Positions 1 to 11,100 of a DNA stretch of 30,124 nucleotides are shown piece by piece (position 1 is the first letter of the stretch; the number at the start of each line of letters is the position of its first letter). The DNA is taken from positions 1 through 30,124 of the forward strand of contig WKLE02001323.1 in assembly GCA_014885115.2 (NCBI GenBank). The letters are read 5' to 3'. The notes under the pieces are model-generated. The model did not search any database. It saw nothing but the letters and a program-made list of their open reading frames with translations, and had not been told where the DNA came from. Position numbers and translations under genes: made by a program. The stretch comes from Asterionellopsis glacialis. Taxonomy: Eukaryota > Bacillariophyta > Plagiogrammaphyceae > Rhaphoneidales > Asterionellopsidaceae.

Positions 1-192
1 GTTGATTGTCTGATTGTTGTGTTGTGCCGTGGTCAACATAGGCGGCATAGGGCAGTCAGTGTGTCTTGGGCATGGAGCATCACCACTGCACGTGTCCCAT
101 CCATGATGTCATTGTGTCACAGTATGTCCATACTATGGTTGATTGACATCATTGTGTGCAACTCATATCTGTTGCACAACTCCCCTACTGCA
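1..192 (-). repeat. Partial LTR, minus orientation, same family as the 19287-24025 element
   Basis: Read on the minus strand from 192 downward, the sequence starts TGCAGTAGG and follows the start of the LTR at 19287 closely: a GAGTTGTGCAA block, a hairpin, then a GTCAATCAAC-type block. Homology begins exactly at the TGCA end (192). The rest of the LTR lies left of the window. Sequence to the right is not a polypurine tract but the inside of another element's reverse transcriptase, so 192 is an outer edge: a 5' LTR or solo LTR inserted into an older element. If so, the target duplication should begin at 193 (GATGT), but its partner is outside the window. Confidence 0.7.
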
Positions 193-770
193 GATGTACT
201 AGGTGACCTAAAATTTGCACAGGCATATATAGACAATATTTTAATCACATCTAGTGCCACATATGAAAACCATGTAGCCAAAGTTGATGCAGTATTTGAC
301 TGCCTAACTAAAACTGGTTTCATAGTTAATGCCAATAAATCACATTTTGCCATGTCCCAGCTTGAGTATCTCAGTTATTGGCTAACTTGCGATGAAATCC
401 AACCACAGTCTAAGAAAGTGGAAGCAATACAACATTTAGAGCCTCCTAAGACTAACACAAATTAAGGAAATTCTTAGGCATGGTTAACTACTATCATGAT
501 ATGTGGCAAAGAAAAAGTTACATCCTAGCCCCACTGGCAGCTATGGTATCAAACAAGGCCAAGTTTGTATTGGATAACTCCTGTCAAAGAGCCTTTGAAA
601 AGATAAAAGAAGTCATAAGTAGAGAAACACCATTAGCATTCCCTGACTTCAATAAAGAAGTATTCCACATATATACTGACACAAGCAACTATCAATTAGG
701 TGTGGTTATCATGCAAGATGATAAGCCCCTTGCATTATACAGTAGAAAACTTAAAGAGGTCCATTGACCT
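193..770 (+). pseudogene. Ty3/gypsy pol fragment (RT C-terminal part and start of RNase H)
   Basis: Two reading frames, one up to about 465 and one from about 468 to 767, together give the C-terminal palm and thumb of a Ty3/gypsy reverse transcriptase and the start of RNase H. Visible motifs are AYIDNILI (active-site box, normally YIDD, so the second Asp is Asn), FLGMVNYY and MW in the connection region, and FHIYTDTSNYQLG with LALYSRKL, the opening of RNase H. A one-base frameshift lies near 460-467. The fragment starts abruptly at the LTR edge (192/193) and ends near 770, before the rest of RNase H and integrase. It differs clearly from the pol of the element at 19287-24025, so it is a second gypsy family. 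It is not functional. Confidence 0.8.
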
Positions 771-1888
771 CATATATGCAAGGAACATCAACATGTCCAC
801 GAAGATGGTAATAAAATTGAAATAAAGTAATTTGATAAGGCATGGTGACAGAAAATTGATGTGAATTGGTGTGTTATGGTTGTGTGAAGTGTTGGATTAA
901 AAGATTTGGTGTATAACAGTACCAAAGCAGGACAGAGAGCTAGGAGAGAGCTTCTTTTGGAGTGACAAGAGACAGGAAGGATAAACACAAGTTGGCAAGT
1001 TATCAAGTAGGATCTACCAAGATTATAGTACTATCTTTTGTATCTTGTTACAAACATAGATCTACATTTGCAAATGGATACCAATTTAGTATCTATGAAG
1101 TACAAAAAGTAATGTTTATGAGAGTGGAAAGAGAGAAATACTGTCCTATGTACATGTAAAGTTGCATTGTTGAAATTAAAATTGAACATATGAGCTAGGT
1201 AGTATATGAAAAAAGATTAAGAAATACAAATATAGGCAATACAAGTGGGTGATTTATTTGGGTTATGATATAATTGTTCATTTGTATGTTCAAAACTGAT
1301 ACAAAAATTCAAAATATTGGGTACTCAAAATTAATAGTTGTATACATTTGCCCACAATAAAATAAAGGCTAGGTCATAATAAGCTTATTTTAAACATACA
1401 CACATATATATTTATATTAAGGCAAGAATTGAATAAATAGTGCTCATTCTCATTTGCGGTATCTGGTACTGGTTCTGTGAAATATCTAATAGATTATCTA
1501 TGTTACTAGTGGTTGTGTAATGTCTACACAAAATATTTTGGTGTGATGGCATTCAATGGTCAAGATATTGAATGCATCATCGCCATTGTCATTGCTGACG
1601 ACAAAGCATGAGATTCGATTGCTGTTGTTTTTGAAAAGGAAAGAAAGGATTTGTGGATCCGGTCAGGTACGGAAACGAGAATACAGCAATCAACCAGCAC
1701 AAGGCTCCGCACATTCTCCTGAAACAAAACAATTTTTTTCACAGAGAGCTCGAAGAGGAGGAGGTGTCCCAAAAAATAGATAGGCAGGCAGAGAAGAGGG
1801 AAACATTTTGATTCGAGGAAAACATAAGTTGACAGCCAGACCAAGTTCGAAAGTTGCGTGCGTCAACTCGAAATAAATGTCATGATAC
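771..1888. other. AT-rich spacer, no gene seen
   Basis: No open frame here looks coding on either strand. The only structure seen is a perfect 9-base inverted repeat (GCATTCAAT at 1549-1557, ATTGAATGC at 1567-1575) with a 9-base loop. The left part may be decayed retroelement sequence; the last few hundred bases are probably upstream DNA of the BEACH gene. Confidence 0.5.
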
Positions 1889-1896
1889 TATAAATA
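1889..1896 (+). promoter_or_regulatory. TATA-like box upstream of the BEACH gene
   Basis: TATAAATA lies 290 bases before the ATG at 2186 and is the best TATA match in the upstream region. If used, transcription would start around 1920, giving a 5' UTR of about 265 bases. Many protist promoters lack TATA, so the site is only a candidate. Confidence 0.3.
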
Positions 1897-1956
1897 CGTA
1901 CAAATTTACGTCCAGGTGTGCCATATTTTGGGTATGCCAACCCAATGGGAACCGAC

Positions 1957-2004
1957 TCCTACAGTAGGTCCTACGGTAGGTCCTACCGTTAGATCTTACC
2001 CTAC
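1957..2004 (+). repeat. 12-base palindromic tandem repeat in the BEACH leader or promoter
   Basis: Four head-to-tail 12-mers: TCCTACAGTAGG (1957-1968), TCCTACGGTAGG (1969-1980), TCCTACCGTTAG (1981-1992) and the weaker ATCTTACCCTAC (1993-2004). The first two units each contain CCTAC-N-GTAGG, and across unit joins GTAGG-T-CCTAC is also palindromic. Decay runs from left to right. The array lies between the TATA-like box and the ATG, so it could be a cluster of factor-binding sites or a structured 5' UTR element. No known site is recognised. Confidence 0.6.
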
Positions 2005-2185
2005 GAAACCGATGCTGAGGCAGCATTCCTTGGATCCCCGAGAACGAAAACAACGAATTGGGGAGCTTTCAGAAGGTAATCGAGACTCGATTCGGACAAG
2101 GGACGGCAATTCCTTTCGCCTCTTTGGCAAAAATAAAATAAAGTGGAATGGACTGCGGTTCAGTGAATCACGGATCTAGTTTACA

Positions 2186-5100
2186 ATGAGGTCATTCTTT
2201 TTTGGCGGAAAGGACAACGGCAGCAACAATGGTGACCAGCAGCAGCAACCACAAGATAATTCGGACGGTGCATCTAACAACGCCACTCCGCCTTTACACG
2301 TACATCCTGGTACTGGTCCTACGGCGAATCTAGATGCAGTCCCTGAACGCCCTTTTCCGGGTAGCTCTGGTACAGGTATGGGCCAGAGACAGACATCACA
2401 TCGGGGTAGCAATCAAGATGGCGGTTTCATTAGCGCATTCCAGAATATAACGCGCGGTGCAGCTGCCCAAGATGCAGAGATGGAAAGGCGTGTTTCAGTG
2501 GCGGCTCGCAATCTGGGAGATGGAGTTCAAAAGATCGTTCAAGCGGCGAAGGGCAGTGGTCGACAACATGGGGGGTCATCGCAAGAATGGAAAGCTTCCC
2601 TCCTCTCACTCTTGGGCGGCGCTGATGATCAAACAGGAATGTTTTCAAAGACCGCAAGTGATATTGATATTCTATTGGAGAATTCAACCTGCGATAAATT
2701 CGTTTTGCGTTGTGTGGAGAATGAATTGCCTCCCAACTTGATTCATTGTTTACGACTTTTGCGAGTTTTGGAGTTGCAACACGCGAATTCACAAAAGGGC
2801 GATAGTGGACCTAGTGATTCTATAAGCAAGAAGGCGACTTCTAAGGTGACCGAGCTCCTTTGTCTTTTGTGCAAGGACCCATCGGTAGGAGAACAGCTTC
2901 GGCCTCACCTATTTGGTTTGTTGGCTTTGTCGGGTGCCTCTTATCCTGCGTCTGGCATTCATGTTGCAAGCGCCGCATCTTCAGTCATTGTTGCCTTTTC
3001 AGAGTTCTGCCTATCTACATCGCTGGTTTGGTTTTTACATGATAGGAAAATGATTGTGCATATGACGGATGATATCAAAGAATTAATAGGTATGACAGAG
3101 GTTTCATCTTCGGCGACAGCATCTTTATGTCTTTACGGCGATGCCGCTGAAGATGCAGGACTATGGGTTGTGGCACTGCGAACAGTGGTCAATTTAGTAG
3201 TCTTTTCCTGTAACCAAAAATGTCTTGAATTATTAAATGATTTTGATGCTGCAGGGGGATACCACGTCCTTTGCCATGCCATTTGTAACTCAAGTGGATC
3301 GCACGGGAAACAACTGATGGAACTCGTTACTATCCTCGCGTGTTGCAAGACAGAAAACGAAACGACGGCGTCTACGCCACCAGTGGATAGCATGGACGGT
3401 ATGAGTTTGGAAGAAGAAATGTTTCCTCCACAAGATGATACCAAGGGTGAAGACACGAAACTCGTTTCCAATCCTGCAGCATGTGATATCATCGAGGATC
3501 TCATGGTGCGGTCCGTTCCACTGTTAAGAGAGTTCGACCAAGTTTACGGTGGCGAAAGACCGGATATCACCGTGGAAGATTCCTTACGAGAATTGAGCAA
3601 GTTCTCTCTTGCAACAGCTCTCAATGTCCGATTTGTCGGCGGTGCAGATGATTTTGGGGACTTTGACTTGGCGATGGAACTCTTGGTCACAACGCTTCAG
3701 CTCTATTCTGATCATGCAAAAAATTATGAAATTATTGAGGAACGACATAACATTCTTGCCTATTACCTGCTTGCACTTCCAACTTTTGAGGACATTAGTC
3801 TAAAAGTACTTATCCTCAAAACCTTAGAGTACGTATGCACAGGTGTGGCTGGAACCAATGCAGAAAGACCACTATCAGTGACAACCGAAATATTTTTTGC
3901 GCTGTGCAAAAGTTTGCTTAAAGGTGCAAATGGAATCGAACTGGATTCGGAGGAAGAGACTAAAATATATGAATCTCTACTTATGGATGCAGAAATGATG
4001 TGCGCTACAATTGAGAAATTGATTGAATTTGACGACAGTGTGTCCGAGATGATGCTGAACCAGGGTATTCTGACATCCAAACTAATTGATGTCTTTGACT
4101 TAGTAATGCAATGCATAGAGAATAGAAGAGAATCCGAGAGCGGTGGAGCAGTGGAGATGGATGGACGCCTCTTTACATTACCCCCCCCGTCGACACCTTT
4201 GGATCGGGTTTTCTCCGTCATTTGTCGGGTCCTCAAGCTCGTGGTGCCCGAAATATCTAGCAGTGTAGGCTCAAGAATGATATCAAATATAGACGAATTG
4301 TCAAATGCTGGTTCTGACATGGATGCCCAAATGAATCTTACTGCATTGAAACTAAACGAAATGTTGTTGACTGCGGTTCGAGAGCTTGGAGACGATGCAG
4401 CAGGTTCTGCTCTCACTGTCTTTGAAAACATGATGGGAGCACAAGTGTCCTCTGATGTGCTGAGATGTGATATGGATGGTGTTGTTGAAATGCTAGACAT
4501 GTTTGCCGAGACAGCAGGGCGGCTGGGCGGACTTTTTGCTTTCAACGAAAGTGCTGTAGTCCCGAAACGAAGAAGGGGCGAAAGCATTGATGAAACCCCA
4601 TTAAACAGTGGCATACGGAAATTTGTAGCGCACAACTTTGATCCTCACATTATTGTGAGAGTTAGCAAAGTTTTGTCTATGTTGAAGTCTGCTTTAGAAC
4701 TGAGCGACATAGCGCAAGTCGCATTTCGTTTGAGCGGGGGTTTTGATTGTATACTACGGCTCATGCTTTGCCTTGAGGGTATAGCTAACACCGAATCTCT
4801 TCCTGCAATCAACGAAAGTGACGAAGACAACAAAGAAAGCTACAACACGAATAAGGAAGGCGCCGAGGCTGTTTTGAAACTGCTCGAATCAACCTTTGGA
4901 CTACTTGGAGCTGCCATAGGCAAGGGACGAAAGCAAAGCAACGAAGCAGGCGGGGAAGCCGTTTCTTCACAAGCCATCGACGGATTGATGGAACCCTTTT
5001 CTGCGTCAAGTCCCACGGCAAACAATCGTTTATATTTACAACGAAATTTTTTTTATGTAAATTTTGCAGTTGCCATTGCGGGTACAGGACTTTTAAACGA

Positions 5101-8100
5101 GGACGATTATGCACGCAAAGTGCTAAATTTGACCTTGTCATATATGGATCCAAGCTTACATCTCGCCGACCCATCCGGAGAATCAGAGAATGCCGATGCA
5201 TCTAAACCTAGTCGAGGTCAATTTATTCGCAATCCCGACGCATCCCGATTATTCATGAGATTGGCTACCTGTCTACCATCCACTGAATTCGGATTAGAAA
5301 TGTCTAAGAAAGCCATGGGCGAAATGCTTCGTTTATGCAGTCCAGAGATGGCTGGGTCAACATTGCCACAACTTGCGTCTTGTGGTCTTTGTTGGAGTAT
5401 CACCAATCCAAAAGAGTTTGCTCCCATTTTGGAAGACCGATCGCACCACTTGTATTCTCGATTTGTTTTACTCCTTCGACGGCTTTCTGCTTTCAGCATG
5501 TCGTACACAGACTTTGTTGCATTGCTTAGATGTGTTGCTGGACCTATGCTACGAGAAGACGGCAAGGATACCCCTGGTCATCTTAGCAAGATAATCAGAC
5601 TCCCTGTTATTAGTTCTTCTGTCCGTAAAACTGTGAGGCAAACGCCGACCGCCGATGCAATGACAGACACGTGGAAAGCAAAAGAGGATGTTTTCTCATC
5701 AAACCTTGAGACACTTTGCGTAATAGCAGAAAGAGGTGATAGAACCCCGCGTTGCGAACTTGGTGGTGACAATCTCAATACAATATCGGTTTATATGCAC
5801 AAAACCAAAATTGAAGAACGACTGTACTCAATGGCAGAGGAAGGCCGAATGAAGTTTTTAGAGGTGAAGTCGATAGATGCATCTGCTCAGACTGCTGCTG
5901 GGCTAATCAATGCTGGTGTTCCGGCACTAAATTCAAGCGATGAGCGCATCTGGACCCCACTCGCAAGCAGCGGCTTCACATATTCTTGTTGGTTAAGGCT
6001 AAGGGGTGACAAGACCACCGGCAGCCTGTTTATTCTCGACATTTCGGCCCCCGTGAAAGCCTCAAATACCGCTGACTTCCTCTCTGTTTGGTTTGACATA
6101 TCCACTCAGCGATTCAATGTTCTCTCCTCAGCGTCACGCACCGAAACATGCTTTCCGGTTTCACCCTTACGAATTGAAGTTTGGCATCACATTCTTCTAG
6201 CATATCTGCCACCTAAACGGCCAATGCTTTCACGCAAAGCCGTATTAGGAATGTTCGTAGATGGACGTCCGCTGGAAGCAGAAGTCAGAGTTGAAAGCGT
6301 AAATCTACCCCCTAACTCACGTGTTCATATTGGCGCCCCAAACCCGTATCTTGCAAGTACACCGTTGGTGAAAGGCTCACTCCCAACATGGGATCTTGGA
6401 CCGACGTTAATGTTTTCGACTTTGCTGTCCAATAGAGATGCAACTGCTATCTTTGCTGCTGGACCTGACTTTCAAGGCATGTTCTGGGGTGATAGACCGC
6501 AGAGACTTTCACTTACTGCAACAGCTACGACAGCCTTTTCAATGCTCGCAGAAAGCGGTGAACAGGGAAGTGTAGCTGGCGCACTTCGTCGTCGAGGTGT
6601 CCCTGAAGTTGAAGCTGCAGGACATGTCATGCGTGAACGCGGCCCTGGAAACGGCCCGGTATCAGCGGGGCCAGACTCTGATTCACTCGCAGCTGTGAAT
6701 CTATTATGCAGTCTACAAGCTGACTATATTGTTTTTGGATTCCGTGCTGCTTCGTCCAGTTCTAGTATGAGAGATGGACTTTCCTCTAAAGCCATGAGGC
6801 AGTTCTCTCTCCGACTTGTTAACGTAGCTCAAATCAATTCGACCAACGAGTCAGTTTCAACAGATGCTATTGTCTACGGGAAAGGAGGTGTTATTTCGCC
6901 CCACTGCTTTGCTGACAATGTTCAATGGATCGGAGGTCCAAATGTGCTAATGCCGTTAGTGAATGCAGCACGGTCTGCTCGGAGTCTCGCACTGGCGTTG
7001 CGGCTAATTCGTGAGAGTGTCAGACTCCACCCACCTAACCTCGAAATGCTTCAAGGTGGTGGTGGATACCGAATGATGGGTGTTCTTCTCCGACAGAAGC
7101 GCATCATGGATGAAAGTGTTCTCGACCAATGCTTTGCATTTTCTGTGCACGGTTTCGACCCCGTTGCAATGATGGAATATTCTTCAATGAATGAGTTTTC
7201 AGTGCCTGGGGTGCAGCCTTCATGGCCCAACTCAGATAGATGGGTATTTGCTGATCTCGACGCAATGAAATACTTACTTCTTAACCATCAAGTGTGGGAT
7301 CTGAGAGGTTCTGGTCCTGAACTTCCTTTGAGACTTCTTTCATTTCTGAATGGACTAGTAGCGCAACACTCAGCTCACAAGGCCTTCAATTCAAGGAGAC
7401 TCCACTTACTGGGAATTGTTCGGTGGACGTTGCATCTTATGTTGGAAGCCGCAGAGCTTTACTCAGCAGCTGAAGCCCACGTTGCTGCACAAAAAGAAGA
7501 TGATTTCACATTTCAAAAAAGTCCTCGTCGCGCTGATGGATCAAGCGGCAACGCAGTTCCTGGTTTAGCTCTTGCTCAGACTGTCTACAATAATGGCTGG
7601 TATGTCAAAGCGCCATCTGTAGCATCCACAGCAGTTGGTGGTGACCCAGACAACGCCTTACTATGTGCATGCAAAACACTGTTACGTCGAGTATTGACTT
7701 TCATGTTAACACCTGGAGACTTAGAAGCCATTGCCGATGCAGCTATTTATACAGTATCTATAACAGGACCTCCAACTAAACCTGGAGGAATGGAAAGACC
7801 AAAAAAGTCGGAGGACGAACATCTTCTCCCAGGCCCAGTTGCCCGCGTTTACCTCTTAAGACTAATCGAAGAGCTTGTGGTAGATGGCGTGAACGAAATT
7901 GTTAGCGCTGGGAACGATAAGAAAGCTGCTCACGACACCGAGGGCCCATCTGAACCGTCTATTCAACCTCATGCTGGAGGCGGTGCAAGTACCAACCAGT
8001 CTTATTTAGCGACATCAATGATGAATCGGAAGAAAAAATCAGGGGTAGATGGAGAAGATTTTGCACTTCATCCAAAGCACCAACAAGCACAAGCTTTCTT

Positions 8101-11100
8101 GCAAGCATTTGGTGGTGTTCTCACACCAGTTTGGTTCGCTTGCTTACTTGAAGGATGCCATGAAGAAGCCTCCGCTTCAGCGGTCTTGCGGCTGATGATA
8201 TTGATGTTACAAAGTTCACCCATGTTTGCAGCTGCTTTCGAAGATGCTGGAGGATTCGCTCCTCTGGTTTTGAGTATTCCGAAGTTTTCCACGTGCCCCA
8301 GCATCACCATGTCCATGTTGAGTCAGCTTTTACATGCACCTATTTTACATCTCCCTTGTTTTGGGACACTGGATGCAGCTCAGTTGTGCGAAGTGTTCGA
8401 TGCAGAGAGTGATGCTACTGAACTAATTATGAAAGAAAACACTCATGGTGGACTCAGCACTCCATCAGATCCTTCATGCGGTATCTTCGCTTTGTTAGCG
8501 GAGTGTCTTGGCCGTAACATTCAGCTGGCACCACACGACAACGAACTTGGGCACAAAGCGAGACAGACCAATGCAGCAGTTCTCCAACTACTATCTCATA
8601 GACATCGTTTTTCCTCAGCTTTCCAAGAATTCTGCAGAACGCCTGATTTCTTAGAGCCCCTTGCGCAAGCACTGTGTCTTGTTCACGATGAGAAAATTCA
8701 AAGAATGCAGCAGACACAAAATCCTTCCGACAGGTTTGAACCTCAGGGGATTCAAGTTAGCGGGGAACATGCCAAATTGAAAAGACGAGGCAGTCTTGCG
8801 GACGTGCCAACAGATGAAACACCGACTGAAAGATTTGTTGGTCGTCCAGAGGAGGAAACTGGAAGCAGTGGTATCGGAATGGTTCAGCTTTTGCATCTAG
8901 TGGTGTCTCATGCGGTGTTATCTGGACCGCTGGCAGCACCTCTAGTTAGTGCACTTTTTCGTTCTTTTCCAATTCATGCCTCGCCTGAGCAAGTTGAAGC
9001 GTTCCATTTGGTGTTAATTGAACATTGTCGATCAGTAGTTGAGGATGCTCTACAACGTGGTGATCCCATTGCATTGGCAAACAGTCTTGGGGTAAGCTCG
9101 GTGCTTCTTGACCGTCTCATGGCGGGCTTTTTTACCTCTGAACCGGTTCTAGAGGCAGTGAATATTGTCATGTCAGTTTTGAAATGTCTTACAGCAAGTA
9201 GCACCCCAGCCGCTCGCATTCTTGGAACTGCAGAGCAAGCAATGCTCACAGCAGACGCAGCTCACCTCTCTCGCCTTACTTGTCTTAAGGCTCTCCAACG
9301 GAGTCGGCCGATGGGACCGTATGATGAGGGAGACCCCGATTTGAATATTGCAATTCTCGATATCATTTGTTCAAATATTCAGGCTTTGATGATCGTTCCA
9401 TCTGGTGGTTCAAACCAGGGTCCGAGAAGACAGTCGCTTATGGGAGGTGGCGCAAATGCTAATTTTTCGTTCCAGGCACCACTTCCTGGTAGTCGTTTAT
9501 ACCCTTTCTTCCAGTCAGCAAGTCTAGCAAGATGTACACCATCCCACCTCGAATGCATGTATCGTGACCTGACTGTTCTGTCAGAGCCAGATCGGGCTTT
9601 CATTGTTGCCTTGATGGACGAACTTCACTCGTTATTATTGGAGTCTAGAGCAAACATGCGAGACAAGGCCGTGACAATAGTCATTTCTCTGCTCCAATCC
9701 AAAAGAGGTATCATGTCCGAACTCTTGGTCGCAGAAGTAATGCGTGGAGATCGATTAGTAGAAACGATTGATATTATGAATCGTGGTGGATTTGGAGCTC
9801 TCCTTGTAGCCCATGAGGCTGCATCGTATGCAGAAAACGTCAACACAGTTAAGAAGAAGGGCTCTGATGACAACCATGTATCTGAACGCAAGTACGCTTC
9901 ATTTTTCCAGTGGCTGGAGAGAAATGAAGCTCAAGTTGACGCAGTCTTCAATGGAATTCATTCTGAGACCATTCGACTATTCCCCGAAAGCGAACGCGGA
10001 GCTTCTACACCTGAAGAGGCAATTGAAAACGAACAGAAAGTCATGCTCCTTAAGCTTACTTCACAAGATTCATCAGACCGCACTATATTAGGTGGATTAG
10101 AGAGGGCGGAACTTGCACAGAGGTGTTATGACAAAACTGCTGAAAGTCACGCGCTTTGGAAAAGACAGGGATTCGACGACCTGTCTTCCGGTGCCATGCG
10201 GTGGAAATTCCTTCTCCGTCAACTGAAAGGATCCGCTTCCATCTGGGAAGGAGGCATTATATTGGACGACGAAAGGTTTTCAAAAAGGAAAGCACTGATT
10301 AAGCTCGTGGAAGGCATGGCAAATCAGGTCAAAAACGAACCTGAAGAGGACATTGGGACAAAGAATAAGTCTGCTGCGATGGAAGTTATCACACGATGGA
10401 AACTAGATCTTACAGAAGGTTACGAGAGACAGAGGCGTAGACTTCTTCCAAACTATGAGTTCCATGGCTTGTACAATCTTGATGAAAATGTTGATCACGG
10501 CTTGTCCCCTGTGTCTGCAGATGGTGAGGCAGAAGGAGGAGAAGAAGAAGATGCACTTTCTGACAATGAAAGTGCTGACTCAGCAGCACAGTCATCGGTT
10601 ATGCAATGGAAACAGAAAAGTAGAAGGTCCTCTACCGGTGGTTTTGGTGTCCCAGATACCATGGAAGCAACTGCAGATTTGTTAAGAGATCTTAATCTTG
10701 GAAGGGCAAAAGGTCACAACGACGATGGAGATTTCTTTGACATGGAAGGAATGGAAGACGAAACAGAAACGGCGGCGGAATCGATCAGCACCACTCAAGA
10801 TGATACGGCGAGTGTGTCGGAATCTGCTGCAACCAGAGAAGAATTATCCGAAGTAGAGGAACGCCCTAAGAAGGATGAAAGTAGAGATGATAAGAAAGAC
10901 CAAGACAAAACTGGAGACGATGAAGATGAAGATGACTCTTCGACTAAACAAGACAATGTTTTAGCATCCAGCTATGATCTCATTACGGGTCTTCTTCAGG
11001 CTGGAGATTGGCCCGAAAAATCATACAACATCAATCGATGCACTGGCCTGGAAGTCAGGAAAGGCTTGTTACTCTGGTGTCGCGAGGCGTTGTACATCAT

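Noticed and set aside
1916..2179. Open frame in the same phase as the BEACH gene, as a possible N-terminal extension
   Set aside because: An in-frame TAG at 2177-2179 separates it from the ATG, and its sequence is largely the product of the 12-base repeat. More likely 5' UTR or promoter.
3133..3504. Minus-strand open frames within the BEACH gene
   Set aside because: They lie opposite a continuous conserved coding frame and have unnatural composition.
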